A program made the translations under genes and the position numbers. From Deltaproteobacteria bacterium (GTDB lineage: Bacteria > Myxococcota_A > UBA796 > SXON01), in contig CANKTH010000033.1 in assembly GCA_947486185.1 (NCBI GenBank), positions 1 to 42,755 of the forward strand: a DNA stretch of 42,755 bases. The letters are read 5' to 3'. Under the pieces are notes generated by a model, which saw nothing but the letters and a program-made list of their open reading frames with translations, was not told the DNA's origin and did not search any database. Below are positions 25,971 through 34,023 of the stretch, one piece after another. Every line of letters starts with the position of its first letter. Within the stretch, counting starts at the first letter, position 1.

Positions 25971-27320
25971 TCAGTGCATAGGCCGGGCAGGTGCAGCGTT
26001 CCGGCTCAACCGAATGTGCAGGGCGTCAAGAGGGAGGCGGGCCGCCTCCCCCCCAGGGAGCTCCGAGATGAGGCCGTGGAGCAGGTCCTCGGCCCGGACT
26101 GAGTTGCGGTTACCCGCATCCCAGGCCGTAACGAACAGAAGGAACAAAGGATCGCGAGTATTCCCGATCGTACGATCCAGGGCGTTGATCCTGAGGCGAC
26201 CGTAGGTGTCTACGTCACCCATCGCCAACGCCACCCGGTCGGCCACGCGGATCAGCCCGACCCGCGCGTACTCGGCAAAGGAACGGTGTAAGGAGTCTTC
26301 CTGACCGCGCGTAGTGTTCATGGTGTCCTCGATCAGCCGATCAAGGGCGGCCGCCTGATCGAGGACGCAGTCGGTCGAGAGCTTGTTGTCCGTGATGCAG
26401 GAGGCGATGACCGTCGCGTAGGCGCTCTTGTCCTTCGCCGCCTCCACCGCGGCCAAACCGTCTCGCGCCACGGCGGCGCCGAACGAAAGATCGGCCGCAG
26501 AGGTGTAGAAGGACATGAACAACAGCGCGTCCGGTACGCTCCCGGGCCCGCCGCCGATTACCGTCTCGGGCGGCAGACGCCAGGGATCGAGCATCGCATC
26601 CCATGCAGCGCCCTGGTCAGCGGCGAGCGCCCTTGCTGCAGCCTCGTGTTGGCGGGACAGCGCCCACAAGGTCCCCGGGTCACCTGCGTTCACCTTGGTG
26701 TCCACCCCGATCTCGGGCAACCGATAGTGCGGCAGCGTCCCGGCGTCGGGCAGCGCCCCGGGCGTAAGCACGGCCGAAGAAGCCCCGGCGCTGGTTGAGG
26801 CGGGCACGTCGGGAGGCCACGTTGCACCAGCATCCAGCCACGCCTTCCAGGCCACGTCGGCCGCCGCGAGCCCCGGGACCAAGCTCCCGGAGGAGTTGCC
26901 GAGCTGGGGCCGCCACCGCGCATCCCCCAACAACGCGCCGCTGACGCCCACGAGGTACCGCACCTCGAGCGGGTCGGTGTCCTGGCGATCCGCGCCGTAG
27001 ACCTCAGTGGTCGAAAGGGCGGCGATCCGCGCTGCTTGCCGGTACATCGAGGCATATTCGAGGTGAACCCGCGCGGCGGCGACCGGGTCGTTCTCGCTCA
27101 AGAACAGCGGCAGCACCTCGCGCCGTTTACCCTGAAAGTAGCCGACCCACGAGTCCCGCCCTTCAAACGCCGCACGTGCTTGATCGCTGGCCATCCGGAC
27201 CTGCCAGCTCGCGGAGACCAGATCGGCGGGCACCACGCTCGTGACCACGCCCGACGTAGGCGCCCCGCTGGTCTCAGTCCCACCGGTACAGCCGGCCCAC
27301 AGCATCCAGAGTCCGAACAA
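25971..27320 (-). CDS. lipoprotein of unknown function in the importer operon
   Basis: 449 residues if it starts at the TTG at 27320, which lies 8 bases after GGGAGG and 4 bases after the previous stop. The frame stays open far upstream, but that part overlaps the previous gene and is Arg/Pro-rich noise. The start gives a short lipoprotein signal, LLFGLWMLWAGC, with the lipidated Cys in WAGC. The mature chain is mostly helical (for example HLEYASMYRQAARIAAL, DQAAALDRLIEDTMN), possibly TPR-like, and contains a Pro/Ala segment in the middle. No family recognised. Its stop overlaps the binding-protein start region. Confidence 0.72.
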   Translation of the reverse strand: MFGLWMLWAGCTGGTETSGAPTSGVVTSVVPADLVSASWQVRMASDQARAAFEGRDSWVGYFQGKRREVLPLFLSENDPVAAARVHLEYASMYRQAARIAALSTTEVYGADRQDTDPLEVRYLVGVSGALLGDARWRPQLGNSSGSLVPGLAAADVAWKAWLDAGATWPPDVPASTSAGASSAVLTPGALPDAGTLPHYRLPEIGVDTKVNAGDPGTLWALSRQHEAAARALAADQGAAWDAMLDPWRLPPETVIGGGPGSVPDALLFMSFYTSAADLSFGAAVARDGLAAVEAAKDKSAYATVIASCITDNKLSTDCVLDQAAALDRLIEDTMNTTRGQEDSLHRSFAEYARVGLIRVADRVALAMGDVDTYGRLRINALDRTIGNTRDPLFLLFVTAWDAGNRNSVRAEDLLHGLISELPGGEAARLPLDALHIRLSRNAAPARPMH

Positions 27321-27324
27321 CAGG

Positions 27325-28551
27325 TCAGCCTCCCTCGCAGAAGTCCTTGGACCCCGCCGCCGAGACACACAGCGCCATCGCTGTCTTCGTGTCCTGTTGG
27401 CTGGCCTTGGCGTAGTCGAGCCACTCGCGCGCGTATTCCTTGGCGTTGCCCCGATAACGCGCGGCCGCCTGCTCGGCTTTCTCCTCGTGCTTTTCGGCAA
27501 ACTCGGCCTCGGAGGCCTGCCAGAGCTTGGTCGCCGCTTCGGCTTTGAGCTTGTAGAGCGCGAACACGCGGGTCTTGTAGGTGTTCCCGGTCCACTTCGA
27601 CTTGTTCTCAAGCGCGTAGTCCGCCCACCGGATCACGCCCTGGGCGCGCGAGGCGCCGCCGCGGGAGAGCTGGAGCGCGTAGCGGTAGCACAGGTCAGGA
27701 TCCGAACGGTCGATATCTTCGAGGTGGCGCTTGACCAGCCGTTCCCACTCCGACTTGTCGCCCTTCGCGTCGGCGTTGTTGATGAGCAGGCGCGAGACCC
27801 GGTCCCGCATCGTCTGTTGCGCCTCGGTGGCGATCCGCCCCTCCAGGCACTTGGCCTGTCCGGAGCTGAGCTGCCCCATCATCGCGGCAGGCTCGAGCTT
27901 GACCAGATCGGAGCAGTCGTCGGAAGCGACCGGAGCGACACGGCTCGTCGTGTCGGGCGGAGGCGTCCCGCCCACAGGGCGCATACTCCCGCCGCCCGTA
28001 GTGGGCGTGCTCACCGCGACCGGGGTCGCAGCGACGGGGGTCGGCGCGGTCGTAGGTGTGTTCGGGGGGCGCATGCCGCCGCCGGTGGTCGGGAGCGGCG
28101 GCGTGACTGCGGCCGTTGGGGTGACCGTAGGCGTCGGGCGCTCCACCGCAACCGGGCGCTCCGCTGGAGCCGGGCGCTCAACCGGATCGGCGCGTTGACC
28201 CGGATCAGGACGCGTCTCCACCCGTGGCGGCGGAGGGGCGCGCTCTACCGGCGCCGCCGCGACCGCGACGGCCCCGGCGGCCCCGGAATAGGCCGACAAG
28301 GTCACAAAAGGCGAGAACGACGGCGCCGGCTGGAGGTCAAACCACCCCAACCGCTCGTCGGCGGCGAGCGGTCGGCCCGCCGAGTCCTTCAATGACCCCG
28401 CGCCGACCACCAGCCCACCGGACAGACAGCCGAGCCATCCATCCTGGCAAGCGTTCGCCGGAAACATGACGGGATAGCTGGTAACATTGGCGGCCAACGC
28501 AGGCATCACCGCGCCGAGCCCTAGAACGAGCCACCACCGGTTTGTGCGCAT
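27325..28551 (-). CDS. secreted protein: small N-terminal domain, proline-rich linker, helical C-terminus
   Basis: 408 residues from the ATG at 28551 (GAGG just upstream; a GTG two codons earlier also works). The signal peptide ends near ALAA (residue 21). Residues 22-95 form a compact segment with a cysteine pair (NACQDGWLGCLSGG). Residues 101-200 are a Pro/Thr/Ala-rich linker. Residues 210-408 are charged and helical with four or more cysteines (DDCSD, AKCLEG, DLCYRY, MALCVS, DFCEGG). The linker length would suit a protein that spans the periplasm or peptidoglycan. Function unknown. It sits 18 bases after the previous gene. Confidence 0.75.
   Translation of the reverse strand: MRTNRWWLVLGLGAVMPALAANVTSYPVMFPANACQDGWLGCLSGGLVVGAGSLKDSAGRPLAADERLGWFDLQPAPSFSPFVTLSAYSGAAGAVAVAAAPVERAPPPPRVETRPDPGQRADPVERPAPAERPVAVERPTPTVTPTAAVTPPLPTTGGGMRPPNTPTTAPTPVAATPVAVSTPTTGGGSMRPVGGTPPPDTTSRVAPVASDDCSDLVKLEPAAMMGQLSSGQAKCLEGRIATEAQQTMRDRVSRLLINNADAKGDKSEWERLVKRHLEDIDRSDPDLCYRYALQLSRGGASRAQGVIRWADYALENKSKWTGNTYKTRVFALYKLKAEAATKLWQASEAEFAEKHEEKAEQAAARYRGNAKEYAREWLDYAKASQQDTKTAMALCVSAAGSKDFCEGG
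27952..28251 (-). repeat. proline-rich repeat region inside the secreted protein
   Basis: It encodes about 100 residues of short degenerate repeats: VERPAPAERPVAVERP, then two copies of a TTGGG(S)MRP block separated by TPTTAPTPVAATPVA-like sequence. This is low-complexity protein sequence, not a mobile repeat. Confidence 0.7.
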
Positions 28552-28569
28552 CCACACCTCGAAGAGAAG

Positions 28570-29010
28570 TTAGCGGGGAACATCCACGAGGGTCTCTCGC
28601 GGCTTGTCCTGCTTGAAGGTAATGATCGGCTCGTCGATCTGCTCGGTATCGAGCTCGATAGCCACGAGGCGGACCTCGACGACGTTTCGGCGTTTACGAA
28701 CCTGGTACTGGAAGACCTGGGTCATGTAGCCGGCGGCCGAGATCTCCAGGTCGAGCGTCATTCCCGGCGTGAACCGAAGCTCCGTGCCGTCGGGCATGAA
28801 CAATACGTTGCCTTCCCACTTGCCGTCGACCGAGTTGACCCGGTGGCGGTCGGCCTCCTCAGGGTGCCGGATGACCGCTGACTTGATGGGCTCGCCCGTT
28901 TCATCGAGCACGATGACCGTGACGAGCACACCCTCGGAGCTCTTGGCCGCCTCTGCGGGGGCCACGGCCATACCGAGCAGCAAACCTAACGCGAGGAACC
29001 ACTTCTTCAT
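28570..29010 (-). CDS. small secreted protein with carboxypeptidase-regulatory-like beta domain
   Basis: 146 residues. MKKWFLALGLLLGMAVAPAEA is a clear signal peptide with an AEA cleavage site. The mature part starts VLVTVIVLDETGEPIKSAVI and continues FTPGMTLDLEISAAGYMTQVF. This is the 'G-x-P-I-x-x-A-x-V ... AxGY' pattern of CarboxypepD_reg/PEGA-like beta sandwiches. GGAGG lies 5 bases before the ATG. It is the second gene of the importer operon. Such domains often bind partner proteins or surface polymers; here a structural or assembly role is a guess. Confidence 0.78.
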   Translation of the reverse strand: MKKWFLALGLLLGMAVAPAEAAKSSEGVLVTVIVLDETGEPIKSAVIRHPEEADRHRVNSVDGKWEGNVLFMPDGTELRFTPGMTLDLEISAAGYMTQVFQYQVRKRRNVVEVRLVAIELDTEQIDEPIITFKQDKPRETLVDVPR

Positions 29011-29011
29011 T

Positions 29012-30019
29012 TCAGCCTCCCAGTTGGGACTTGAAGACCGGATCCGCCGCGACTCCCGCGGCGGCAGATTTGTCGCCCAACGCCGCAAGAACCCGTGCTG
29101 CGTTGTCACCTTCCATTCCTTCGACGAGCTTCTGCGCCGCCGCGGGCGCGCTCTCCACCGCCGCGAGCGCCGCGCTCAGCCGCGCGTCGGCGTAGCCGTC
29201 GCCGGGGGCGGAGTTGGCCAGACCTTCGAAGACCTGTACGCAGGCGTCACCCTGACCCGAGGCGCAGAGCGCGATGCCGCGCGTGGCCTGCACCCGCCAG
29301 GCCTGACCCGGAGGCGACACCGCGATCGCGTCGAGCAGGCTGAACGCAACGTCCGGCTCACCGACCGTCGCCGCCCGGCCTGCCCAGATCAGCACCTGCT
29401 CATCGCCGTCCGCAGCAGACTCCGCATAGGCCTTGACTAGGTCTTCAACGCTGCGTACCGCCACTTTCCGCTGCCCCAGCGCCCAGAGCGCCTGTGCTTC
29501 GGACAAGCCGGCGACCAAGGGGTTGGCGTCCCCCATCAGGCGCAGGTATTCACTCGCGACCGCGCCGATCGCACCAGGCTCAGCCTGGACTTCGGTGAGC
29601 AGCGCCCGCGCGGCGTCACGCTCACCGTTCGCGAGATCCACCTCACCCGCGAGCAGCTTGCCCGCGGCCAGGCCGCTGCCCAGCGCGGGCTCACGGGCCT
29701 TGTCCACGTCGCCAGAACGAACTGCAACGACCGCGCGACGCAGCTTGACCTCGCCCGCGCGAGCGCCCGCAGCGGGCTCGGCCGCGGCGAGGAGGGCGTC
29801 GGCCGCGGCATAGTCACCCGCGAGCATCTTCAGGTAGGCGGCACCCGAAGCGGCGTCGACATTGGTCGGCGCCGCCTTGACCGCCTCATCGTACTTCGCG
29901 GCCGCCGTCGCGAGATCTCCGGCCTTGAGCGCCGTGTCAGCCTCAGCGAGCTTGCCGTTCACGTTGCCCAGCAGGCTCGTCACGATCTGACAGCCTCCGA
30001 ATAGCAGCGAAAAAAACAT
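29012..30019 (-). CDS. TPR-like lipoprotein, first gene of the importer operon
   Basis: 335 residues. The very short signal MFFSLLFGGC gives a lipidated Cys10. The rest is a run of Ala-rich helical pairs (AEADTALKAGDLATAAAKYDEAVKAAPTN and onward), typical of TPR proteins. GAGG lies upstream of the ATG. It is separated by 1 base from the next gene. The region upstream is shared with the divergent Ser/Thr kinase and holds two palindromes. TPR lipoproteins commonly scaffold envelope complexes, which fits the operon. Confidence 0.8.
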   Translation of the reverse strand: MFFSLLFGGCQIVTSLLGNVNGKLAEADTALKAGDLATAAAKYDEAVKAAPTNVDAASGAAYLKMLAGDYAAADALLAAAEPAAGARAGEVKLRRAVVAVRSGDVDKAREPALGSGLAAGKLLAGEVDLANGERDAARALLTEVQAEPGAIGAVASEYLRLMGDANPLVAGLSEAQALWALGQRKVAVRSVEDLVKAYAESAADGDEQVLIWAGRAATVGEPDVAFSLLDAIAVSPPGQAWRVQATRGIALCASGQGDACVQVFEGLANSAPGDGYADARLSAALAAVESAPAAAQKLVEGMEGDNAARVLAALGDKSAAAGVAADPVFKSQLGG

Positions 30020-30110
30020 CGGGGACCTCGGTCGGGCAATAAGGACGAGGGGGCCCGTATCGCGGCCCGCGGATTCGTGCGAGCCATCACCCCGCCCTCC
30101 CGATGAGGGT

Positions 30111-30125
30111 GGACAGTTTCTGTCC
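30111..30125. promoter_or_regulatory. palindrome 1 in the importer/kinase divergent region
   Basis: GGACAG-TTT-CTGTCC, a perfect 6-bp inverted repeat with a 3-base AT centre. It lies 92 bases before the importer operon start and 94 before the kinase TTG. It has operator-like size and symmetry; the binding protein is unknown. Confidence 0.4.
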
Positions 30126-30135
30126 CCGGAGCGGG

Positions 30136-30152
30136 CTGAGGGGGTCCCTCAG
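30136..30152. promoter_or_regulatory. palindrome 2 in the importer/kinase divergent region
   Basis: CTGAGGG-GGT-CCCTCAG, a perfect 7-bp inverted repeat with a 3-base centre, 10 bases from palindrome 1. The centres are 26 bases apart, about two and a half helical turns. Different sequence from palindrome 1, so two different factors are possible. Confidence 0.38.
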
Positions 30153-30186
30153 ATTTGACCGGGGGCGGTGCCGGGTCGCGGGAGCG

Positions 30187-30195
30187 TGCTATCCT
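30187..30195 (+). promoter_or_regulatory. possible extended -10 promoter of the kinase gene
   Basis: TGCTATCCT matches the extended -10 pattern TGN-TATNNT and would start transcription near 30202, 17 bases before the TTG at 30219. No good -35 lies at the right distance; a TTGACC at 30155 is too far away. Its position favours the TTG start over the upstream GTG at 30168. Confidence 0.27.
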
Positions 30196-30218
30196 CACGT
30201 CCCCCGCCGCGAGGCATC

Positions 30219-32024
30219 TTGGATTCGGTCGCGCCCAGCAGAAACCTGGAGCTGCAGCTCCTGCGCGAGCTGAACGCAGGCACATTTGCCCGGTTGTACG
30301 TCGCCCAGGCGCGTGGCGGTGGAGGCCTCGAACGCCTCGTCGCCGTCAAGCTCCTGCGTGAACAGTGGGCTGAGTCCGTCGAGATCGTTGATCGTACGCG
30401 CGACGAAGCCCGGCTCCTGGCCCGCCTCCGGCACAAGAACATCGTGCGGGTAGAAGAGCTCGCAGAGATTGAGGGACAACCTGCGATAATCATGGAGTTT
30501 GTCGACGGGCTCGACCTCAAGCAGCTCGTCGAGGTGCTGCAGCAGAGGAACGAGAAGGTCCCTCCGCGGGTGGCCCTCCAGGTGGTGCTCGAGACCGCGT
30601 CCGCCCTTGAAGCCGCCTGGTCCAAAGCGACGTATGGTACTGACAAACCCCTGCATGTGGTCCACCGGGACATCAAGCCCTCGAACGTCATGGTGAGCGT
30701 CGAAGGAGAGCTGAAGGTGCTCGACTTCGGCACCGCCCGGAGCTCCCAGGCCTTTCGGGCCGCCCAGACCGGGGCGCTGCGATTCGGGAGCCTCAAGTAC
30801 ATGTCCCCCGAACGTCGGGAAGGCGACCGAGGAGAGCATCCGGCGGACGTGTACGCCCTTGGCCTGATGGCGGCCGAGCTGCTTCAGAACGCGTGGGAGC
30901 CGCTCTTGCCGCTGGACACCGGCGAGCACGATGAGGCCGTGCTCCAGTGGATCGGCCGCCTCCCGGACACGGGCATGCCCAACCGCGAGTGGGACCTCGC
31001 GCTGCGGAAGGTCCTGGTCCAGATGATGGCCTCAGACCCCACGATCCGGCCCGGAGCGGACCAGGTGGTCAAGCTGATGCGCGCCTTCGTCGACCAGGCC
31101 ATGGGCCCGACCCTGGAGGCCTTCGCGGCAGACAAGGTGCTTCCACTGACCCGTGAGCTCAGGATGCCCGTCACCGCCGGAACCCTCGCCGGAACCCGGG
31201 TGACGGTTCAGATCCGGGGCGAGCCTGATCGGGTACCTGACTCTCCTATCCCGAGCGCCGATCCGCCCGCGCCCCGGCTTATCGTCCGGTCCAAGGCAGA
31301 TGGTCTGCAGACCAACCCACCTCCGGAGGCAAGGCCACCCGATCTTGGGCCGCCCCCTCGCCCGGCACCCGATGCCCCGCGAAAGACCGGTGGCATACCA
31401 CTGAAGATCGGCGGTGGCGCGGCGAAGAGTCCGGCTCCTCACGCGCCGCCGCTCCTACCCGCCCGGCCCGATGCGCCGGGTGAGATGACCAACGTACGGC
31501 CGCTCACGCCACCGCCGCGTCCGGAGCCGGCCCCGATCCTACAGAGCTACGGGCCACCGGTGGGCAGCCCAAAACAAGCCGGCTCTTCGGTGGGATTGGT
31601 CGCGGCGCTCGTGGTGGCGCTCGGGCTCGGCGCCGGACTCGTGGGGCTCATCCTCGTGGCGGCTGCCCTGGTGATGTACCCGTCCAACCCGACGGGGGGC
31701 ACCACGGGCGCCTCGCCCCCGGCAGAGACGGTGCCACCCGGTACCCCAGCGAGCGGCGGGGTCCCGCTCACGGTTACGCTCAATGGAATCGAGGCGCAGT
31801 GGGTGCGCGTCGAAGATGGTGCGGGCAAGAGCATCCTTTCGGGGAAGGACAAGCTGACCGGCACGCTGCCCCCGGGCGCCTACACACTCGCGGTCAAGCC
31901 CGTGGGCAAGACTGCGCTGCGCGGCGCGATCACGATTGAAACGTCCGCGCTCTCCCTCAGTTGTTCTCGAACGGACGCCGTGACCTCGTGCAGCGGCGGC
32001 GCAGGCACCCTCACCTTACGCTGA
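30219..32024 (+). CDS. transmembrane Ser/Thr protein kinase with extracytoplasmic C-terminal domain
   Basis: About 601 residues from the TTG at 30219 (GAGG 4 bases upstream). A GTG at 30168 would add 17 residues. The kinase domain covers residues 10-300. The G-loop is degenerate (LNAGTFARLYVAQ), the ATP lysine is Lys44, the catalytic loop is HRDIKPSN (Asp151), DFG is at 169-171, and the activation segment ends SLKYMSPERR. A Pro-rich linker of about 130 residues leads to one span near 460-486. The last 113 residues lie outside and form a small beta domain of PEGA type (LPPGAYTLAVKPVGK) with two cysteines. It is divergent from the importer operon, which suggests, but does not prove, a link. Confidence 0.9.
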   Translation: MDSVAPSRNLELQLLRELNAGTFARLYVAQARGGGGLERLVAVKLLREQWAESVEIVDRTRDEARLLARLRHKNIVRVEELAEIEGQPAIIMEFVDGLDLKQLVEVLQQRNEKVPPRVALQVVLETASALEAAWSKATYGTDKPLHVVHRDIKPSNVMVSVEGELKVLDFGTARSSQAFRAAQTGALRFGSLKYMSPERREGDRGEHPADVYALGLMAAELLQNAWEPLLPLDTGEHDEAVLQWIGRLPDTGMPNREWDLALRKVLVQMMASDPTIRPGADQVVKLMRAFVDQAMGPTLEAFAADKVLPLTRELRMPVTAGTLAGTRVTVQIRGEPDRVPDSPIPSADPPAPRLIVRSKADGLQTNPPPEARPPDLGPPPRPAPDAPRKTGGIPLKIGGGAAKSPAPHAPPLLPARPDAPGEMTNVRPLTPPPRPEPAPILQSYGPPVGSPKQAGSSVGLVAALVVALGLGAGLVGLILVAAALVMYPSNPTGGTTGASPPAETVPPGTPASGGVPLTVTLNGIEAQWVRVEDGAGKSILSGKDKLTGTLPPGAYTLAVKPVGKTALRGAITIETSALSLSCSRTDAVTSCSGGAGTLTLR

Positions 32025-32035
32025 CGCCCCGCGGT

Positions 32036-32608
32036 TCAGCCCCAACGCTGGAGGCTAAGCGCCTGGATCAGGCTCTCCTCTTCTGCGTCCGCGGACGCGA
32101 GGAAGTTCACCTTGACGTAGTCGCGGGTGTCCATTCCGGGAGTGCGGATCTCGGGAAGATCGGCGAGGGCGTCCCGAAATACGGGATCATCGGGGTACGC
32201 GTAGAGCACGCCGAGTTCGTCAAGCACGAGCTGCTCCCCGAAGGGACCGCGGATCCAGAGCTGGTGCCGTCCGTCCCGCCAGATCAGCCCGTCGCGCTCG
32301 GACAGGGCAGCCTGGACCTTTGCCGGGTCCAGCCCCATCGCAAGGAAGGTCTCCGGCGCCGGCAGCTGACGACCGCTCCGACGATCGGTCAGCCGGCGAT
32401 ACTGCACCCCGAGCGGGCCGCCGAGCGCGCCAATCAGGCGAAGGTGGGTTTCCCGCAGGAGCTCGGGGGGCACGTGGATGAGGATCCGAGTGCGCCCATC
32501 CGGTGCGACCGACGGGGTGAATCCACAGGGCGGCCCCCAGCCATCGGGATCCCCCTCGGCCGTGACCGAGCTTGCCTTGGGCACCCCGTCCAAACGCGCG
32601 TCTTGCAT
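32036..32608 (-). CDS. conserved-looking hypothetical protein
   Basis: 190 residues, no signal peptide or membrane span, so probably cytoplasmic. It contains segments such as RILIHVPPELLRETHLRLIGALGG, RRSGRQLPAPETFLAMGL and LWIRGPFGEQLVLDELGVLYAYPDD, with balanced composition and strong G/C third positions, so it is very probably a real gene. I recognise no family. It is convergent with the kinase gene (11 bases between stops). It could be the last gene of the tldDE unit, 77 bases away across a hairpin. Confidence 0.68.
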   Translation of the reverse strand: MQDARLDGVPKASSVTAEGDPDGWGPPCGFTPSVAPDGRTRILIHVPPELLRETHLRLIGALGGPLGVQYRRLTDRRSGRQLPAPETFLAMGLDPAKVQAALSERDGLIWRDGRHQLWIRGPFGEQLVLDELGVLYAYPDDPVFRDALADLPEIRTPGMDTRDYVKVNFLASADAEEESLIQALSLQRWG

Positions 32609-32643
32609 CGCCGCCGACTAAACCGGCGCTCGCCCCGAGGCCA

Positions 32644-32664
32644 GGGCCCGAGCGGTCGGGGCCC
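32644..32664 (-). terminator. hairpin after tldE
   Basis: GGGCCC at 32644-32649 pairs with GGGCCC at 32659-32664 around a 9-base loop, in the 77-base gap after tldE. There is no T-tract, so it is a weak candidate. Confidence 0.25.
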
Positions 32665-32685
32665 GCCCGCCACGACGACGGCCTC

Positions 32686-34023
32686 TCAGAGGGTGTACGT
32701 CACCGCCGAGACCAACGCGCCGGGCGCGGTGACTCCTTGGTTTGACCTGCGGAAATAGGTGTCGGTGGAGAGCTGCACCTCCGGACCCTCCCCCAGATCT
32801 TCAAGCGCATCGCCGAGCAGGTTGTAGGCGCTGTCGTCCAGGCGCATCGCCGCGATTGGGCAGACTATCTCGCCATTCTCTACCCAAAAGCTCGCGAATC
32901 GTGTCATGCCGGTGACTCGGGCGCTGTTCCGATCGGACAGATTGAGGTACCAGAGATTGCTGACCAGGATGCCGGTGTTCAGGCGTAGAAGGATATCTTT
33001 TGACGCGACCCCTCCCCCGGCGAGCAGCAGGGACGGCGCGCACTCGTCCACCGCCGCTCCGTTCGCCGCGACCCCGAACTCGCGCGCCGAGCGGGAGGAG
33101 ACCAACAGCTCCGCCGGCCGCCCCTGATCGAGAAGGAGCAGTGAATCCGGGCGTAGAAAACCCTCCTCATCGAAACGGGGCGCTACGCCTGCGCTCGCGT
33201 CATCCCACAGGCTCACCTTGGGTGAAAAGGTACGACATCCCTGATGAAGCTGAAGAAGCGGGCTCGTTGCCGTGCGGGTCGCGCGGACTGAAAAACCCTC
33301 GAGCCCATTGAGGAGCCAGAGAAGTTCGCCCACCGCCGCCGGCTCGAACCAGGTGCGGTAGCTGCCGGGCGGGACCACCCTCGCAGGCCGAGCGAGAAGT
33401 GCAAGCTGCGTTCGGACAAAGCGGATCTTCTCCCGAAGCGCCTCCGGATCCCACACCTCGCCGGCGAGGTTGCACTTGACCGCGAGGCTGCTCCCCTCCC
33501 CTCCGCAGTACGCGCACCAGTCCAGGTTGAACGCGCTGTTCTCAGACCAGTAGTCGTGACCCACGCTCGAGCACATCCCGGTCCACATGGGTCCGGTGGC
33601 CAGGATACCGACGAGGTCGAGGCCGGCCCCCGCTTCGAGGAGCTCGGTCAGGATCGCCTCGGCGGATGGGTGACGCGCGGGCCGTCGCTCCGTCAAAACG
33701 GCAGCCGGTCCAAGCTCGAGCTGGGGATCTTCCGGGAGGGCCGGGAGCACCGGACGTAGGCTGGCCACCGCCTGCGCTACGGCATCGCGGTCGTTCGCCA
33801 GGTCACCCGAGAGCCCGATCTCCATGGCCGCCTGTCGCCGATCGCGAATCAGCCTCAGGGTCAGGACCGTCTGTCGAACCTCACCAGCCTGTCTGACCTT
33901 ACCTTGGTTGAACCTTATAAAGCTCGACTCCTCCCCTCGAAGGTACAAGGTGAGCTGCTCGCCCGACTGGAGCATCGCAAAAGCATCCGCCGCCAACGTA
34001 CGAAATGCTGCCTGATGGTCCAT
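32686..34023 (-). CDS. TldE/PmbA-like subunit of a TldD/TldE protease
   Basis: 445 residues from the ATG at 34023, which overlaps the tldD stop (ATGA). It follows the U62 family plan but lacks the HExxxH zinc motif, as expected for TldE/PmbA, the non-catalytic partner. Family-like blocks include FIRFNQGKVRQAGEVRQTVLTLRLI, WEVENGEIVCPIAAMRLDD-like FWVENGEIVCPI, and NTGILVSNLWYLNLSDRNSARVTGM in pieces. An unusual cysteine group, DWCAYCGGEGSS followed by VKCNLAG, sits at about residues 180-200. With TldD it should form a heterodimer that cuts unfolded peptides. Confidence 0.85.
   Translation of the reverse strand: MDHQAAFRTLAADAFAMLQSGEQLTLYLRGEESSFIRFNQGKVRQAGEVRQTVLTLRLIRDRRQAAMEIGLSGDLANDRDAVAQAVASLRPVLPALPEDPQLELGPAAVLTERRPARHPSAEAILTELLEAGAGLDLVGILATGPMWTGMCSSVGHDYWSENSAFNLDWCAYCGGEGSSLAVKCNLAGEVWDPEALREKIRFVRTQLALLARPARVVPPGSYRTWFEPAAVGELLWLLNGLEGFSVRATRTATSPLLQLHQGCRTFSPKVSLWDDASAGVAPRFDEEGFLRPDSLLLLDQGRPAELLVSSRSAREFGVAANGAAVDECAPSLLLAGGGVASKDILLRLNTGILVSNLWYLNLSDRNSARVTGMTRFASFWVENGEIVCPIAAMRLDDSAYNLLGDALEDLGEGPEVQLSTDTYFRRSNQGVTAPGALVSAVTYTL

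Noticed and set aside
27321..27611. N-terminal extension of the 25971-27320 lipoprotein
   Set aside because: It overlaps the end of the previous gene and is Arg/Pro/Ser-rich noise; a TTG with a good ribosome site and a lipobox explains the true start.
30155..30195. TTGACC plus TATCCT as a standard sigma-70 promoter for the kinase
   Set aside because: The gap between the two hexamers is 29 bases, far from the usual 16-18, so only the extended -10 part is kept, at low confidence.
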